From: Arbacia lixula
Taxonomy: Eukaryota; Echinodermata; Echinoidea; Arbacioida; Arbaciidae
Reading direction: 5' to 3'
DNA: 64,000 bases
NCBI GenBank assembly: GCA_963669155.1
Contig: OZ022587.1
Coordinates: forward strand, 19,703,682-19,767,681
Within the stretch, counting starts at the first letter, position 1. Each line of letters begins with the position of its first letter. The notes beneath the pieces are model-generated. The model searched no databases. It was not told the origin of the DNA and saw only the letters and a list, made by a program, of their open reading frames with translations. Both the position numbers and the translations under genes were made by a program. Positions 44,121-56,279 of the stretch are shown here, piece by piece.

Positions 44121-45126
44121 CAGCTTACTCTCGATACAACGAGCACGGATATAACGAGGGAAATATCTCGGGCCCAAAATTGTCTACATGCAAACCTATG
44201 GCGCACTACGCCGCTTACAACGAGCACGGTTATAACGAGATTTCGTTATAACGAGCTTTTCATGTTGACCCCAAGACAAAGAAAAACATAACAATTGTGT
44301 CCGTTACAACGAGGAACGAAAAATTGAGGGCGAGCGGGCTGAAAGCAATCTTCTTACACACGTATTGCTTTGGCAACGCGTGGAGCTCGGAGCGAGACAC
44401 ACACCTCGTAATACACTGTACACACAACGCGAGCATGTACTCCTTCGCATAGCTTATGTACATTGAAAGCACATGTATTGCATCGGCAACGCATGGAGCC
44501 AGACACACACCTCGTAATACATGTACACTGTACACACAACGCAGACATGTACTCCTTCGCATAGCGTACGCACATGTACATTGGAAGCACATGTCTTGCA
44601 TCGGCAACGCATGGAGCCTCGTAATACACTGTACACACAACGCAAGCATGTACTCCTTCGCATAGCGTACGTACATGTACTGTACATTGAAAGCACATGT
44701 ATCGCATCGGCAACGCATGGAGCCAGACACACGTGTCTCGTAATACACTGCACACATACGGGAGCATACTCCTTCGCACAGCGTACGTACATTGAAAGCA
44801 TGTGGTTTGAAAGTCAGATTCATGTCATGTAATGCAATTAGCTATTTAAACGGCGACAGTATATCGAGGTCGGATGATGTGTTGAGCAAAAATATATCGT
44901 CTTTTCCATTTGAAAACGCATGTTTCCAATCCCCCTTTTCCCGTTTGATAACGCATGTTTCCGAGGCGGCTATATATATCAAAACATAGTAAAACACAAA
45001 GAACACACAAGCACACATATTTCAATGTTTTTTATTGTTTTTTATGCTGTTTGGATATAACGAGGTTTCGTTATAACGAGGAAAAAGCTCTGGTCCCGAC
45101 GACCTCGTTATATCGAGAGTAAGCTG
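44121..45126. mobile_element. Non-autonomous pogo/Tigger-like element with TA target duplication
   Basis: Flanked by TA on both sides (44119-44120 and 45127-45128). Ends CAGCTTACTCTCGATACAAC and TATATCGAGAGTAAGCTG are inverted copies. Subterminal sequence repeats the ATAACGAG word in both orientations, the hallmark of pogo/Tigger-type Tc1-mariner elements. No transposase: the middle is instead a tandem array (44355-44795). Confidence 0.8.
44355..44795. repeat. Tandem array of four 106-118-bp units inside the pogo-like element
   Basis: GGCAACGC(A/G)TGGAGC recurs at 44372, 44485, 44603 and 44709. Each unit also has CTCGTAATACA, GTACACACAACGC, TACTCCTTCGCATAGC and CATTGAAAGCACATGT. Units differ mainly by indels in the ACATGTAC part. 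Open frames in all three phases of the minus strand are by-products. Confidence 0.9.
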
Positions 45127-45128
45127 TA

Positions 45129-45954
45129 GTTCAAGGAAAGGCAACAGGAATACCAATAAAATTGTTGACCTTCACTTCAACTTTGAAGTTCAAGTAACCC
45201 TTGAGACAGTATAATATTGCTTTGTGAAATGAAATGTACAGGTACTGTACATCTACGAGAACATTCCTGACCTACTATAGAGTGCAAACCTCTATAAATT
45301 ATAAACCATTCGGCTAGTTTGGTTCAAAAGTGGGCGTGCTCTGGCCGGGCTTAGTCTGTAGGTTCCAGGCACAACCATTATCAGTTGGTAAGTGAGTTTG
45401 ACACATCGGGTACTTCATACATTCATATGTTCCATCATTAAATGTTCTATGAATGTTTCCATGGTGACAGTGCACAAATAAAAACTATTGAGGAAAAAGT
45501 AAAACATTCAGTATTACCATGTGTACTGTAGAATTGTATGCTTTCAGGATATTTGACTTTTACCCACTTAATTGGGTGGAAAGGGAAAGGATATTGATGG
45601 AAAATTATGTAATGAATTCTAGTGCTTTTCTAAGGCAGAGCATCACTGATATTGACCTACATATTTATGTTTAGACTTACAATACAATTGTACAGTGAAA
45701 ATAAAAATCATTTCCTGAATAGGATGGTTCATATTTTGTATTCATCGTCTGGTCATCTGTATAGTATCTGCATACCCCAGTGCTGGTAGTGATCTCTTCA
45801 TTTCCAATCTAAGCGACCGAATTGTGTACATGTAGGTAAAAACTGTACACTAGGATATGACTTGTCAGCTTTAAGATGTATAAAGTACATGTGGGTAGCA
45901 GATAATATACATGTACCATAGAGGAAAGGAAATAAAGCATAAAAGATATTTCTG
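45129..45954. other. Unassigned sequence
   Basis: No exon or complete element found. Confidence 0.5.
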
Positions 45955-46352
45955 TGGCCATGTTTATCATCTTTCCAGAATTTGAAACGCCTTTCAATAA
46001 CCACTATCAAAAGGCCTTTACGAACGTGTTTAAAAAAAAGTTGCGTTTATTAACTCATATCGAAAACTAGCCTTGTCAATGTGCAGCTGTACTGCGCTGT
46101 TTGACCGAGGAAGGAGGTCAGATGCAACGCGCGTTTATCAAGGTAGAAAGTCGTTTCAAAACAGCTTTGTTTTTATCTCGCTTCAAAAAACCTGTTCCGG
46201 ATCGCACAAATTTGCGCTTTTCAAAAAGGCTTTCCGAACCCTGTATTAAAAACATCTTTGCGTTTATCATCTCCCTAAAAGGCGTTTGGAAACCTTGAAA
46301 GGCGTTTGGAAACCTTAATTCTACCCAGGAAAAGAGATGATAAACGCACCCT
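45955..46352. repeat. Inverted-repeat element, GTTTATCATC ends
   Basis: Left block GTTTATCATCTTTCCAGAAT...AAACGCCTTTCAA; the right side read inversely gives GTTTATCATCTCTTTTCC...AAACGCCTTTCAA. GAAAGGCGTTTGGAAACCTT is repeated twice in tandem near 46280-46318. Boundaries approximate. Confidence 0.5.
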
Positions 46353-47884
46353 ACATGTAAATGATACATTTTGCAAGCATTATAGCAGTGCTACATTTCA
46401 CAGCTCAATTGACCATGCAGTGTTTTACAGATTTGAGTAATTAATGTCTGCAGAATGAATTAGTAAATGATGAGGGTCACTTCAGGAAATGGAGGTGGTG
46501 GAATGGTTTATTTGCACTAAATAATTTATTTGCACTAAATAAATAAATGAATGAAGAAGTAAAATGAGGAGGTTTAGGATCGAGGGACCATCAGAAAGGA
46601 AACATGGAGGGCAGAAGTCAAATATGACTGAGGACTAACAAATACAAAAACATGAAGATTAGGAAAGAGGGAGATATGAAATGTGTACAGTGTAGAGCAT
46701 ACCAGATTAAATGTTGTAAGCTAAGCTACACCAACAACGGTAGGGCCAGACTAGACACAGAAATACCAATACCCGCTATTTCGAACTCTGGACGTGTGCA
46801 GTCACACATTGCATTATACGTGGAGCTGAAGAAATATATTTTAACACAGTGTGCAGTCACACTGTCATGCGGAGCTGTAAAAAACATTTGAAAAGTGTGG
46901 TAAAATTTGCTTTAAATGCAATTTGTCCAATGTTTTCCTAACAGTCTGTCTGTGAACTTACACATACCAGGAATAAGAGGGCTAACAATTCATGTAGATT
47001 AAACACTACATAACTCTTTACCCCAGTTTATTACCCTGAATTTGGGGAGTAATGCCCCATGTTCCATTGATTTGCCCTCATACTACAACCACCATGTAAG
47101 TTGTTTGTATGAGATATCCTAAATTGTACTTGTTTTGTGGTCACAAGGAAGTAAATGTAGTCAGGATATATTGAAAAGGAAAACAACAAATATCAATGTC
47201 ATGGGAATGAGCTGGCCATATGTTCCTTCCAGTACCCTAAAGTTCTTGGTGTACATGCGCTGTGCCTTGGTAAACTGCAGGAAGACTTAACACTGAGAGG
47301 AAAGAGGAGAGACAAACAATAATGCACTTGTATTGATGGTTTTGTCTTTGAGAGAGTGCCCTGTATGATATTGATATCATTAGAAAATTTGAGCCTTCTA
47401 ATTCTATGTCTCTGACCTTCTGAGGAATTCAAGACTTAAATCACATAATTTCCATTTCAGACATCCATGTACTGCATGAATGCTTTACATTTAATTTAAA
47501 TAACACCAGTCACTAGACACTTGAAGTGTTGAGCAGGATTATTTGCGGTGGCTTTTTTCAAGCCTGATGTCATGAAATCAACATCATACTCAGCATTAGA
47601 CCCTGTGAGAAGAAACATTACTTGGTGTTTTTTTTCCTCCATGCAGGCTCTTTCTTGCATTGTGGGTGCTTATTTTACCCAAGCCCCTTCATACACTATA
47701 GTAGTTTTGCTGCTGCCGAGTGAAAACAGGTCCAAGTGATACCCAAGTGATACCCATATCCATTTTTAAATTTTATTAATGGACATCCGTGATGCAAATC
47801 AGTCAAGGAGCGTGATTTCCAGATCCATATCTGAAGTTCAAAAATAGAGAGTATAGGCTGGATATTGAATGGATATTCTGTTTT
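46353..47884. other. Unassigned sequence
   Basis: Short direct repeat TTATTTGCACTAAATAA at 46507-46540. No exon found. Confidence 0.45.
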
Positions 47885-48062
47885 GGCTGGCCTAGCTTCC
47901 AGGCTGTTTGATTTTGTAAAACCTACTGTAAATATTCAATAAAGGGGTCTGGCTGCAGTAGACTAATCATTTTCAATGTCTTCTCCATCTCTGTCAGACT
48001 GAGAGGAGAAAGAGGAGAATGATACAGTGACTAGTCTTATGATATTAGACTCTATTTTGGAG
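47885..48062 (+). repeat. Dispersed ~160-bp repeat, copy 2
   Basis: Begins GGCTGGCCTAGCTTCCAGGC; shares its whole length with 49362-49528 and, inverted, 16925-17075. Confidence 0.7.
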
Positions 48063-48169
48063 TGTGGGTCAGATGTCCAACAGTCTTTAAGCCAGACTAG
48101 CTGGGCACTATTCACAGGTTACATGAAATTAAAGAAAATGTTGTTTGATCGCCCATACAAAAAGACATA

Positions 48170-48340
48170 ACAAAAGACAAAAAGATACAAGCTACACTCC
48201 AGCTCAAAGGAATTGGCATAGGGAAAGGGAAAAAAATATACCACGGATTAAAAGTGCAGCTCCTTCCCTTTCTTCCCTTTCCCTTTCCCTATGCCAATTC
48301 CTTTGAGCTGGAGTGTAGTTTGTATCTTTTTGTCTTTTGT
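48170..48340. repeat. Hairpin MITE copy 5 inside a larger perfect palindrome
   Basis: The MITE itself (48191-48319) has lost most of its centre. Its flanks are also inverted: 21 bp at 48170-48190 (ACAAAAGACAAAAAGATACA...) are exactly complementary to 48320-48340. Each arm is therefore at least 60 bp, giving a strong cruciform. No other copy shows inverted flanks. Confidence 0.85.
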
Positions 48341-48600
48341 TAAGTAATAATGAGTGAAGATGGCGAGCTAAGTTGATGTGAGGTGCTGCAATACAAGAAG
48401 CGACCTCTGCATGATAGCATAGCCTTCATGGTTTATTCAACCCAGGTAGATTAAAGGTGTGGTATACCTAAATGCAAGCCTTACAAATGAAGTTGATATC
48501 TAAGAACTTTCCTCATGATTCAGGAACTGAAGATTAACTTACAATTACTTTTCATCTCAATGTGACATTTCAAATAGACTTATTGTTGGGTCATCTTTAA

Positions 48601-49121
48601 AGATTGTCCGTCCCTTTTGCAGGCTTAAAATTTGAAATCGCCTATCTCGATCGTAAATTGAAGAAAGTGTGATTCAAGACCATTTCTTAGAATATAGCAT
48701 GTTGAAGCTTTCTGTATATGTACAAATTTCAGCCGTTAAATTTCAAACCGACTTTTTTCGTACTACGAAAAAAGTATTTAGTCTTTGTTACAGTATCTAT
48801 GTGGTTATTATGCATGTGTGAGTAATTATGTTTTGAGTAATTACCAAACTTTGGAGATGATTCCTTCTATAGAACAATTTTTTTTTCATAATGCGTTTTA
48901 TAATTTAATAAACAGATTTATCAATAAAGCAGATATTTCAACACAAACTACTGAGAGCCTGAGGTAAAGACTATTAATCAGACGTTGTTTACGTGCATTA
49001 TTTGAATTTTACGCTACGTATCAGTTTGAAATTAAGAATATACAGCTTGCTAGCATTTCTCTATATGTTTTGCCAATGTTTAGATGGTTTTATGGTGATC
49101 TGAAAAAGGAACGGGCTGTCT
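48601..49121. repeat. TTAA-flanked MITE, copy 2
   Basis: 521 bp, ends AGATTGTCCGTCCCTTTT and, inverted, AGACAGCCCGTTCCTTTT, with intact TTAA on both sides (48597-48600, 49122-49125). Twin of 26870-27389. Confidence 0.85.
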
Positions 49122-49361
49122 TTAAGTACAGTCTAGTATCTTCAGAGCTTTATGATAAATTTGAGTATGCAGGCAAATGGATGATATAATTGTTAACTTA
49201 TTAACATCACACAATGCATTCACATCACTCCTGAAGTTTAATGATCTAGACCTACCTTTATATGGCATTAATCGCAGTTGTATGCCTTTTTTTTTAATGC
49301 TCTTTCTAAAAAAATGACCCAACCTTACAAGCTGCACAATACAGCAGTTTGTTTGTGTACA

Positions 49362-49528
49362 TAGCCTAGCTTCCAGGCTGTGGAGCATTTTCAGTCCAAA
49401 CTACAATATTCAATAACTGAGTCTGGTTGCAGTAGACTGATCATTCTCAATTCCTTCTCTGGCTAGAGAGGAGGGAGAAAAGAGGAGACTGAAAGATTGA
49501 CTAGTCTTGTGATTACTAGACTCTTATC
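49362..49528 (+). repeat. Dispersed ~160-bp repeat, copy 3
   Basis: TAGCCTAGCTTCCAGGCTG start, GTCTGGTTGCAGTAGACTGA middle, GACTAGTCTTGTGATTACTA end. Directly abuts the TTAA of the next element. Confidence 0.7.
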
Positions 49529-49533
49529 TTTAA

Positions 49534-50031
49534 AGGGGAAGTTCACCCTGAAATTATTTTGGTTTCAATAAAAAGAGACAAATGAAAGAAACATATGAGT
49601 GAAGGTTTGACGAAAATCGGTCAAAGGAAAAGAAAGTTATTTGATATTAAAGTTTTGATTTTGTGACGTCACGTGCGAGGTGCTCTCCCATATGTTGTGT
49701 ACAAAATAAGTCGATAAATTGCTTTTTTTTTCTTTCTTTGACAACGGAATGATTTTTTTAGTACAGGTATGTGTGTAAAAAGGTATTTCTGATAATGTAT
49801 CAAATGCACGAGTAAAAGGACGGATATCTTTGTGAGAAAATGCACATTTTCGAAAAAAAATTGTACACAACATATGGGAGAGCACCTCGCATGTGACGTC
49901 ACAAAATCAAAACTTTAAAATCAAATAACTTTCTTTTCCTTTGACCGATTTTCGTCAAACCTTCACTTATATGTTTCTTTCATTTGCCTCTTTTTATTGA
50001 AACCAAAATAATTTCAGGGTGAACTTCCCCT
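49534..50031. repeat. Long palindromic MITE flanked by TTAA
   Basis: AGGGGAAGTTCACCCTGAAA at the left is the exact inverse of the right end; arms of about 180 bp include GTGACGTCAC and CTCCCATATGTTGTGTACA. TTAA at 49530-49533 and 50032-50035. No transposase. An eroded relative is at 58809-59205. Confidence 0.9.
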
Positions 50032-50035
50032 TTAA

Positions 50036-52323
50036 GTCCAAAAGCCTTGAAACCAGGCAAGCTGATGCGCTGTGGTACTGGCTGACCAGAATGGAAGCCT
50101 TGGAGCATCTGCAAGTGACAACATTGAGGTGCGCTGACATTGTGCTTCGAGTCCGAAGTGTGAGGGATGTAACTGTATCGCTGAAGTTTTTATTAGAGCT
50201 GTGGTGTTAGTGAAATGTAACTGTATCGCTTCCTACCTTGAAATGTTGACCATTTTCAAGTTGAGGTGTTGAAATAGACAGGCCTTGGTGTATATTTTTG
50301 CATATTTCCACTGCCTATCTCCCGTTCCCTTAGTCGTCCTTTCAAACTCTATTCATGTCTCTCCCACAAAGTGGTCAAAGCATCATGTTTTTTTTAATTG
50401 TCTGTTTGTTCCCTTTCTGTTTTATACCCAGGTACATTCATTTTCTTAAGAGATGGGGTGCCCCATTTTCAAAAGTCATGAAATTGGGCAGGAATCAGTA
50501 CCAGAAGTAAAAAATACCCGAACAATATCGAGAAATAAATCTCACACTCACAGCTTCACAAACCTTTTCAGGTTAGGTGAAAAAAATTATTATAGTTTAC
50601 TTATGAAACATGCAGTATCATAACGATCATAGTCTACATTCCTATGGGCAATTCCATGAATAAGTGGACAAATTTCAAAATTTCAAATGTCTATACTTAA
50701 GACTACAGAGTTCAGAAGAAGTTTATATTTTTGGTGTCCTGTTTGTTTTGAGAGTGCTTTCATTTGCACCCATTTTTAGCATTCAAATCTTGGACGTTTA
50801 TGAGACATTAACCTATACATGAAAATGAACGTATGGAACTGGGACTTAAAAAGCTTAATTGCAGTTCTATCAGTATTTTAAAGGGTAAGTTTGAAAATGA
50901 AGTGATCCAACATGAAAAAATACATGATATTACATGGTTAAAAACAGACCAAAAATAAATCAACAGGAAGGTTCTTTTGACCAGCAGACAAAGTTGAAAG
51001 TAACTAACGGTAACGTAAATAATGGTGGTTTTGTTCTTGCAGTTATAGCAGAACGGATTTCTTGTACAACAAACTATATTACTGTATATCAATTGGCATG
51101 ACATCAGCAATGATATAGCTAGCTGGCACATTTTGTTTTAAATGCACCTTGTCCGAGGAAAATAATTTTACAAAGGCGTGATTTTTTTTTTCTATGTCCT
51201 TTTTATGTAACATAACTAACGGAATTTCAAGTTCTTGAAATCCCTCCCCCCCCCCCCCTCCCAAAATAAAACGATGTTACGATTTCGTTTTGATACTATA
51301 CTGCAATGTAGGTCTAAATGTAGCCTTCAGGTACTGCCATGATACATATAAAAAGTTAATATCAATGTGTCTTCCTACAGCACCCAAATATATTGGGAAA
51401 TGTTCATTAAGTGTAATGTAGCAAATCGTGGAATTGCACATATACAGTATTGGAGCGGACACTGGCATGGTGCTGCCACTTTATGTATTGTTTGCATCAC
51501 CATGAAGAGTGTGGAGAGGGGAACCGTGATGTGTGCTAATTGCGGTATTGTCCTCTAGGCCACAAGAACTGCGGAGGTTTTGGATGACCTGTTAGAAACC
51601 TCAAAATTTAGTGATCCCTGAAGTCAATTTCAAGCTCTAATATTTGGAAGGAAACTAAACACAACAATGACTACCTGCAAGTGCTTTGACAAGGAAATGA
51701 TTATTCCCACATGAAAGGTTGTTGGTATTGTGTGAAGACATGTGATGCTCTTGTGGGCAGGTGGAGGTAGTCATTGCAATGTTTAGTTTGTGCCTAAATC
51801 CTGTCTACATGTATTATCCTGCTAATTTGTACCTTAGATAATTCCACAAGAAGAATCTTGAGTTGAAGAATATTCTGGAGGCAGGGCTTATCAGTGCTGA
51901 GAAAAAATGACAAAAAGTTATTTTAAAATATACAAGTACATGTAGGACACATACTTCCATTGAACCGTTAGTGATTTTTGTTATTTGCATCAAATTAAGT
52001 CAACATACATTTCAATGTCACCTTTATATTGACAAATTTCAATATTTCAAGCACAGATAAAGTGTATAAAAAGCTTTAGAACCATTTTTCAATACAAATC
52101 TTTTATACTATGTGTTAAAAAAACACTTTTAAAAATGATACAAAATAAATTACAATTCAAATCATGCTGAAATTGACACATCATAAATTCAAGGGATGTC
52201 AATTTTTTTTAGAAACAAGTTTTGTGACATTTCTTCAATATCTTTTCTTGTAATAATCCTTGGAATGTTTGATGAGAATTTAATTTTTGGACAAATTTGG
52301 ACCTGGAAATGTATGTGTATAAG
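50036..52323. other. Unassigned sequence
   Basis: C-rich run near 51246-51259. A ~70-bp stretch at 51575-51640 (GGAGGTTTTGGATGACC) resembles 39630-39715, marking another old dispersed repeat. No exon found. Confidence 0.4.
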
Positions 52324-52600
52324 ATAATAATAATAATAATAATAATAAAATCATTTATAGAGCGCAGAAACTATATTTATATATTCTACTGCGCTACAAG
52401 AGCTTTTATATGCACTTCTACTACGTAATGCTGTATAATTTTAAATCATGGTCAGAAGTAGATTAGATCTGTGTTTAGAACAAATAGGTTTTCACCTTTG
52501 ATTTAAAGCTGTCTAATGTTTTAGATTTCCTGATGTCTACAGGTAGTTTATTCCACAATCTAGGATTCCACAATCTAAGATAATTATTTATTACGTTAAT
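52324..52600. repeat. (AAT)n-headed dispersed repeat
   Basis: About eight AAT units run into ATCATTTATAGAGCGCAGAA and GTAGTTTATTCCACAATCTA. This layout, a trinucleotide run joined to AGCGC sequence, is common at the ends of invertebrate retroelements; the family is not identified. Confidence 0.45.
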
Positions 52601-52928
52601 TAGAGTTTATGCTACTTATGCAAATTTATTTGGGTTGTCATTAGCATATAATTGGCACATTTTAAAACTTCAATATGATGCCATTATTATTATTATGGTT
52701 CAATTTTTAAATTTTGATGGTAATGGCCCATTTATCATGGAATTGCCCAAATACCACATTATTCGAGTGAGTCCCATTCATATGCAGCTATTGAGATAAA
52801 GCATTAGCGATATTGCTGCAAATATTGCACTTATTTTGCGGATATGTGGACGGGGTTAGAGAGCTGTTTAGATTTGATGTTCAAATGTTGTCAGCAAATG
52901 GAATGTGCAGGTAGACGCTATATACTTA

Positions 52929-53400
52929 GGGTTGCGTTCATGCGACACTTTTTTGCCCCAGGATCATGATTCAAAACACATTTCTGCAGAATCATGATTG
53001 TGCTCAGACGAAATTGAATATAAATGTGATTCAAAACGCAAACATGAAACGCAGAAAAAATGGCGTTTGGAAACGCTTTTCTGCAGAATCACGTATGAAA
53101 AAGGTCCCTTGAATGCAACCATGTTTTAAATCATGATTCTATGACGTCATTGTGTCGGCTTGGTATTTCCTGTGCTAGTCAAGCAGCCAACGTAGAAGTC
53201 AGAAAATGTGCGCGTAAAAGCTGACCTACCGGTATACTTTCTGAGTCAAACTGTGCATTGCGATGTGCACTGGTAGAGTAGAAAACGTGATTGGAGAGAA
53301 GGTCGTTTTAACGCTGATTCTGTCGTTATCATGATCCATGTTTGCGTTTTGTATCATGCTTCAAATCATTATTCTGCCGATGGTGGCATGAACGCAACCT
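52929..53400. repeat. MITE with GGTTGCGTTCATGC ends
   Basis: Left GGGTTGCGTTCATGCGACAC, right GGTGGCATGAACGCAACCT. Inner inverted words such as ATCATGATTC and CTGCAGAATCA fill the arms. 472 bp, no coding content. Confidence 0.75.
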
Positions 53401-55267
53401 CGATCACCCAACAAAAAGTATACTTGAATTGGAACCGACAATGTAAACGTGTGTAATTCTAGTAATTTGAGTGATATTTTAAGGGATGTTTTTAGATTGA
53501 ATCTTCCTCTACATGTGCACCGTGGTATTGTGGCAGGATCAGAAATCTGTCATTGTAAATGTACGCCAAGAGAGGGCGACACTTTATCTCTGTGCCTCCG
53601 TCATGGCTTGTGGCATTGGGTGTCCAGGTTTGTTCATCCGTATCTTACATGTATTTACACAAGTACTCAAAAAATATTTGACCAAATTTAATTACACTTT
53701 GCCTATTGATACTTTATGACAGGAAAGAAAATACTGATTAAATTTTTGGTTAAATAGGCAGAAAGTCAAAGGTCTAAGCAGCAAATGACTCAAATGATAG
53801 AATTAAGTGCGATCAGGAGAGCATATTCGGCATACACATGCTACATATATTTGTACACAAAACGCGTTTTATGGGAATGAGTTGGCTATCATAGACTGAA
53901 CACACCTTTCATTGCAAGTAATCCATGTACATGTACCAACCCGAATGTGTTCATTGATATGGACCACAGTAATGTATTGTGTGCAAAGTCAACAAACATG
54001 AACATATATGTTTAGTGCCTGGAGAATACATGATGTATTGTATTTTGTGGATGTGTTTTCCCTGTGTACAAAACATCTTTCATTCCTCTGTACCACAATA
54101 TTTTACTATACACCAAATGCACAATAACGCAATAGGGCTGGCATGGAGGTGTGAGTGTACATTATAAAATACATGTAATGTACAGTGTGTGTATTTGTGC
54201 ATGCACATGTGCTTCCCTGTACTGTGTGTGCACTCGTGCATGTGTGTACATTTGTATGTATGTAGGTGACTTGAGTGAAGATCGAATGAGTTTACCATAC
54301 TACTGTGTATACTCTACATGTTCTCCTCTATTTGTACTAGTATGTGTGCGTAAATGTGTGTGTAGTTGTGTGTGGGCATGGACCATGATATGTTTGTGTG
54401 TAGTAGGAGTGTGTGGCTCAGCTCTATGTGATATCTGTTCATTCAACAGGCGAGCTAGGGTGCAATACAAAAGCATTTCCAGTTTTCTGCTCCATGTAAT
54501 GTCCGCACAGACTGTAAGCTACAGAAGTAGGAGTAGAAGTCAGCTGTGCGTGAAAGAAAGAAAGCCAGTTGTATAGAACAGCGAGGACCAGTACAGTCCC
54601 TGTCTTCCAGGGTAAGCGGCTAGCCAGTCTGGGCCCCTGGACGATCCAAGAGGCAAGACAACAGGATAGTGCTGGTGTAGCTTGGATGGGACGGGACCAA
54701 CAATGACCTAGTTATTATCATCGCCGATTCCGCCTGTCCCTCGGACATTATGTTTGTATGGGGTTTGGTTGTGAACATGGACGTACGTGTGTAGTGTGCT
54801 GGTATGGACAGTTAGTGCATCTTTGTATCCTTGTTGGATGCAACTTTCCTACAACTTATTGCAGCTGCATGTAGCAGAATGCTACATCAGTCTGTGTAGT
54901 GGTGTTACTTTCTGTAGTGGACAGTGACAGTGTACTGTAGCCTGTATTAACCTGGCGTGGATCAGATGGAACCACTCATAATGTGCAATTGATCTGCAAT
55001 TAAATGAGGTGAGCTACATGTACGTATAGATACATGTTTGTCGATCTACAAATTACTGCCGCAAGCTCAATCCTACATACATTGATCAGTCTACAATTCA
55101 GCTTCAATTCAGTGGATTCACAATATGGTGCACCACCTACCGGTTGCAGAGAGTAGTAGACAGGCCGAATTCCGCAATGCCTCATGGGATATGGTTGACA
55201 TTGAAATATTAGGCGTGTGAAGCATGGTGTGACCATAATGTGCTTAGCTACTCTACCTGTAGGCCTA
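53401..55267. other. Unassigned sequence with TGTG-rich patch
   Basis: 54150-54430 is rich in TGTGTG and ACATGTACA words and yields a spurious Cys-rich frame of 141 codons. No domain and no splice logic. No gene found. Confidence 0.45.
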
Positions 55268-55459
55268 TGTACATTAAATTAAGAATTAACGATATTTGCC
55301 ACAATCAGTTCAATATTTTTTTAGTTTGTGTTAGGCTGTGATGTCGACACAGAAATTGGAAATTGGCCTGTCCGCTGCAACCTTTCGGTGACACACAGTA
55401 CTGTGAATCCATTGAGTTGAACTACAACTTGACGTGAGCAACATAATGTACCTTTCACA

Positions 55460-55688
55460 TACACTACAGCTCCAGGGAATTGGCATAGGGAAAGGGTAGA
55501 AAGGGAAGGAGCGGTGGTTTTAAACCGCGGTATATTTTGCCTAGTTCAGCATGAAACATGAGCCTTTTAAGGCTAAAGAATCGTGTTTCATACTGAACTG
55601 GACAAAATATACCATGGTTTAAAACTGAGGCTCCTTCCGTTTCTTCCCGATCCCTTTCCCTATGCCAATTCCTTTGAGCTGTAGTGTA
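55460..55688. repeat. CTACAGCTCAAAGGAATTGG hairpin MITE, copy 6
   Basis: TACACTACAGCTCCAGGGAA to TTTGAGCTGTAGTGTA; part of the first 417-bp unit. Confidence 0.9.
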
Positions 55689-55876
55689 CATTAAATTAAG
55701 TGTAAACAGTATTTGCCACAATCTGTTCAATATTTTTTTAGTTTGTGCTAGGCTGTGATGTCGACACAGAAATTGGAAATTGGCCTGTCCGCTGCAACCT
55801 TTCGGTGACACACAGTACTGTGAATCCACTGAGTTGAACTACAACTTGAAGTGAGCAACATAATGTCCCTTACACG

Positions 55877-56105
55877 TACACTACAGCTCCAGGGAATTGG
55901 CAAAGGGAAAGGGAAAGGGTAGAAAGGGAAGGAGCGGTGGTTTTAAACCGTGATATATTTTGTCGAGTTCAGCATGAAACATGATGCTTTTAAGGCTAAA
56001 GAATCGTGTTTCATACTGAAGTGGACAAAATATACCATGATTTAAAACTGCGGCTCCTTCCGTTTCTTCCCTTTCCCTATGCCAATTCCTTTGAGCTGTA
56101 GTGTA
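55877..56105. repeat. CTACAGCTCAAAGGAATTGG hairpin MITE, copy 7
   Basis: Sister of copy 6, carried by the second 417-bp unit. It differs by an extra GGGAAA block in the left arm and a shorter right arm. Confidence 0.9.
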
Positions 56106-56279
56106 CATTGAATTAAGTGTAAACAGTATTTGCCATAATCAGTTCAATATTTTTTTAGTTTGCGCTTGGCTGTGATGTCAACCCTTAAATTGGAAATTGG
56201 CCTGTCAGCTGTTACCGATAGGTGACGCATGGAATCCACTGAATTGCACTACAATTTGAAGTGAGCAACATGTACACGT

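Larger units (their letters stand above)
55268..56275. repeat. 417-bp tandem repeat, two full units and a partial third
   Basis: TGTACATT(A/G)AATTAAG begins units at 55268, 55685 and 56102, an exact 417-bp spacing. Each full unit holds about 190 bp of unique sequence (including GTTTGTGCTAGGCTGTGATG and AATTGGAAATTGGCCTGTC) and one hairpin MITE. The third unit stops before the MITE. Confidence 0.9.

Noticed and set aside
44260-44823. Open frames of 115-187 codons in all three minus-strand phases, Cys-rich with repeats
   Set aside because: They are translations of the 112-bp tandem units inside the pogo-like element. Similar peptide words in every phase show the DNA repeat, not a protein, is what is repeated.
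54151-54576. 141-codon Cys-rich plus-strand frame that could pass for a secreted peptide
   Set aside because: Built from TGTGTG and ACATGTACA repeats; Cys spacing is irregular, and there is no signal peptide, splice sites or homolog pattern I recognise.
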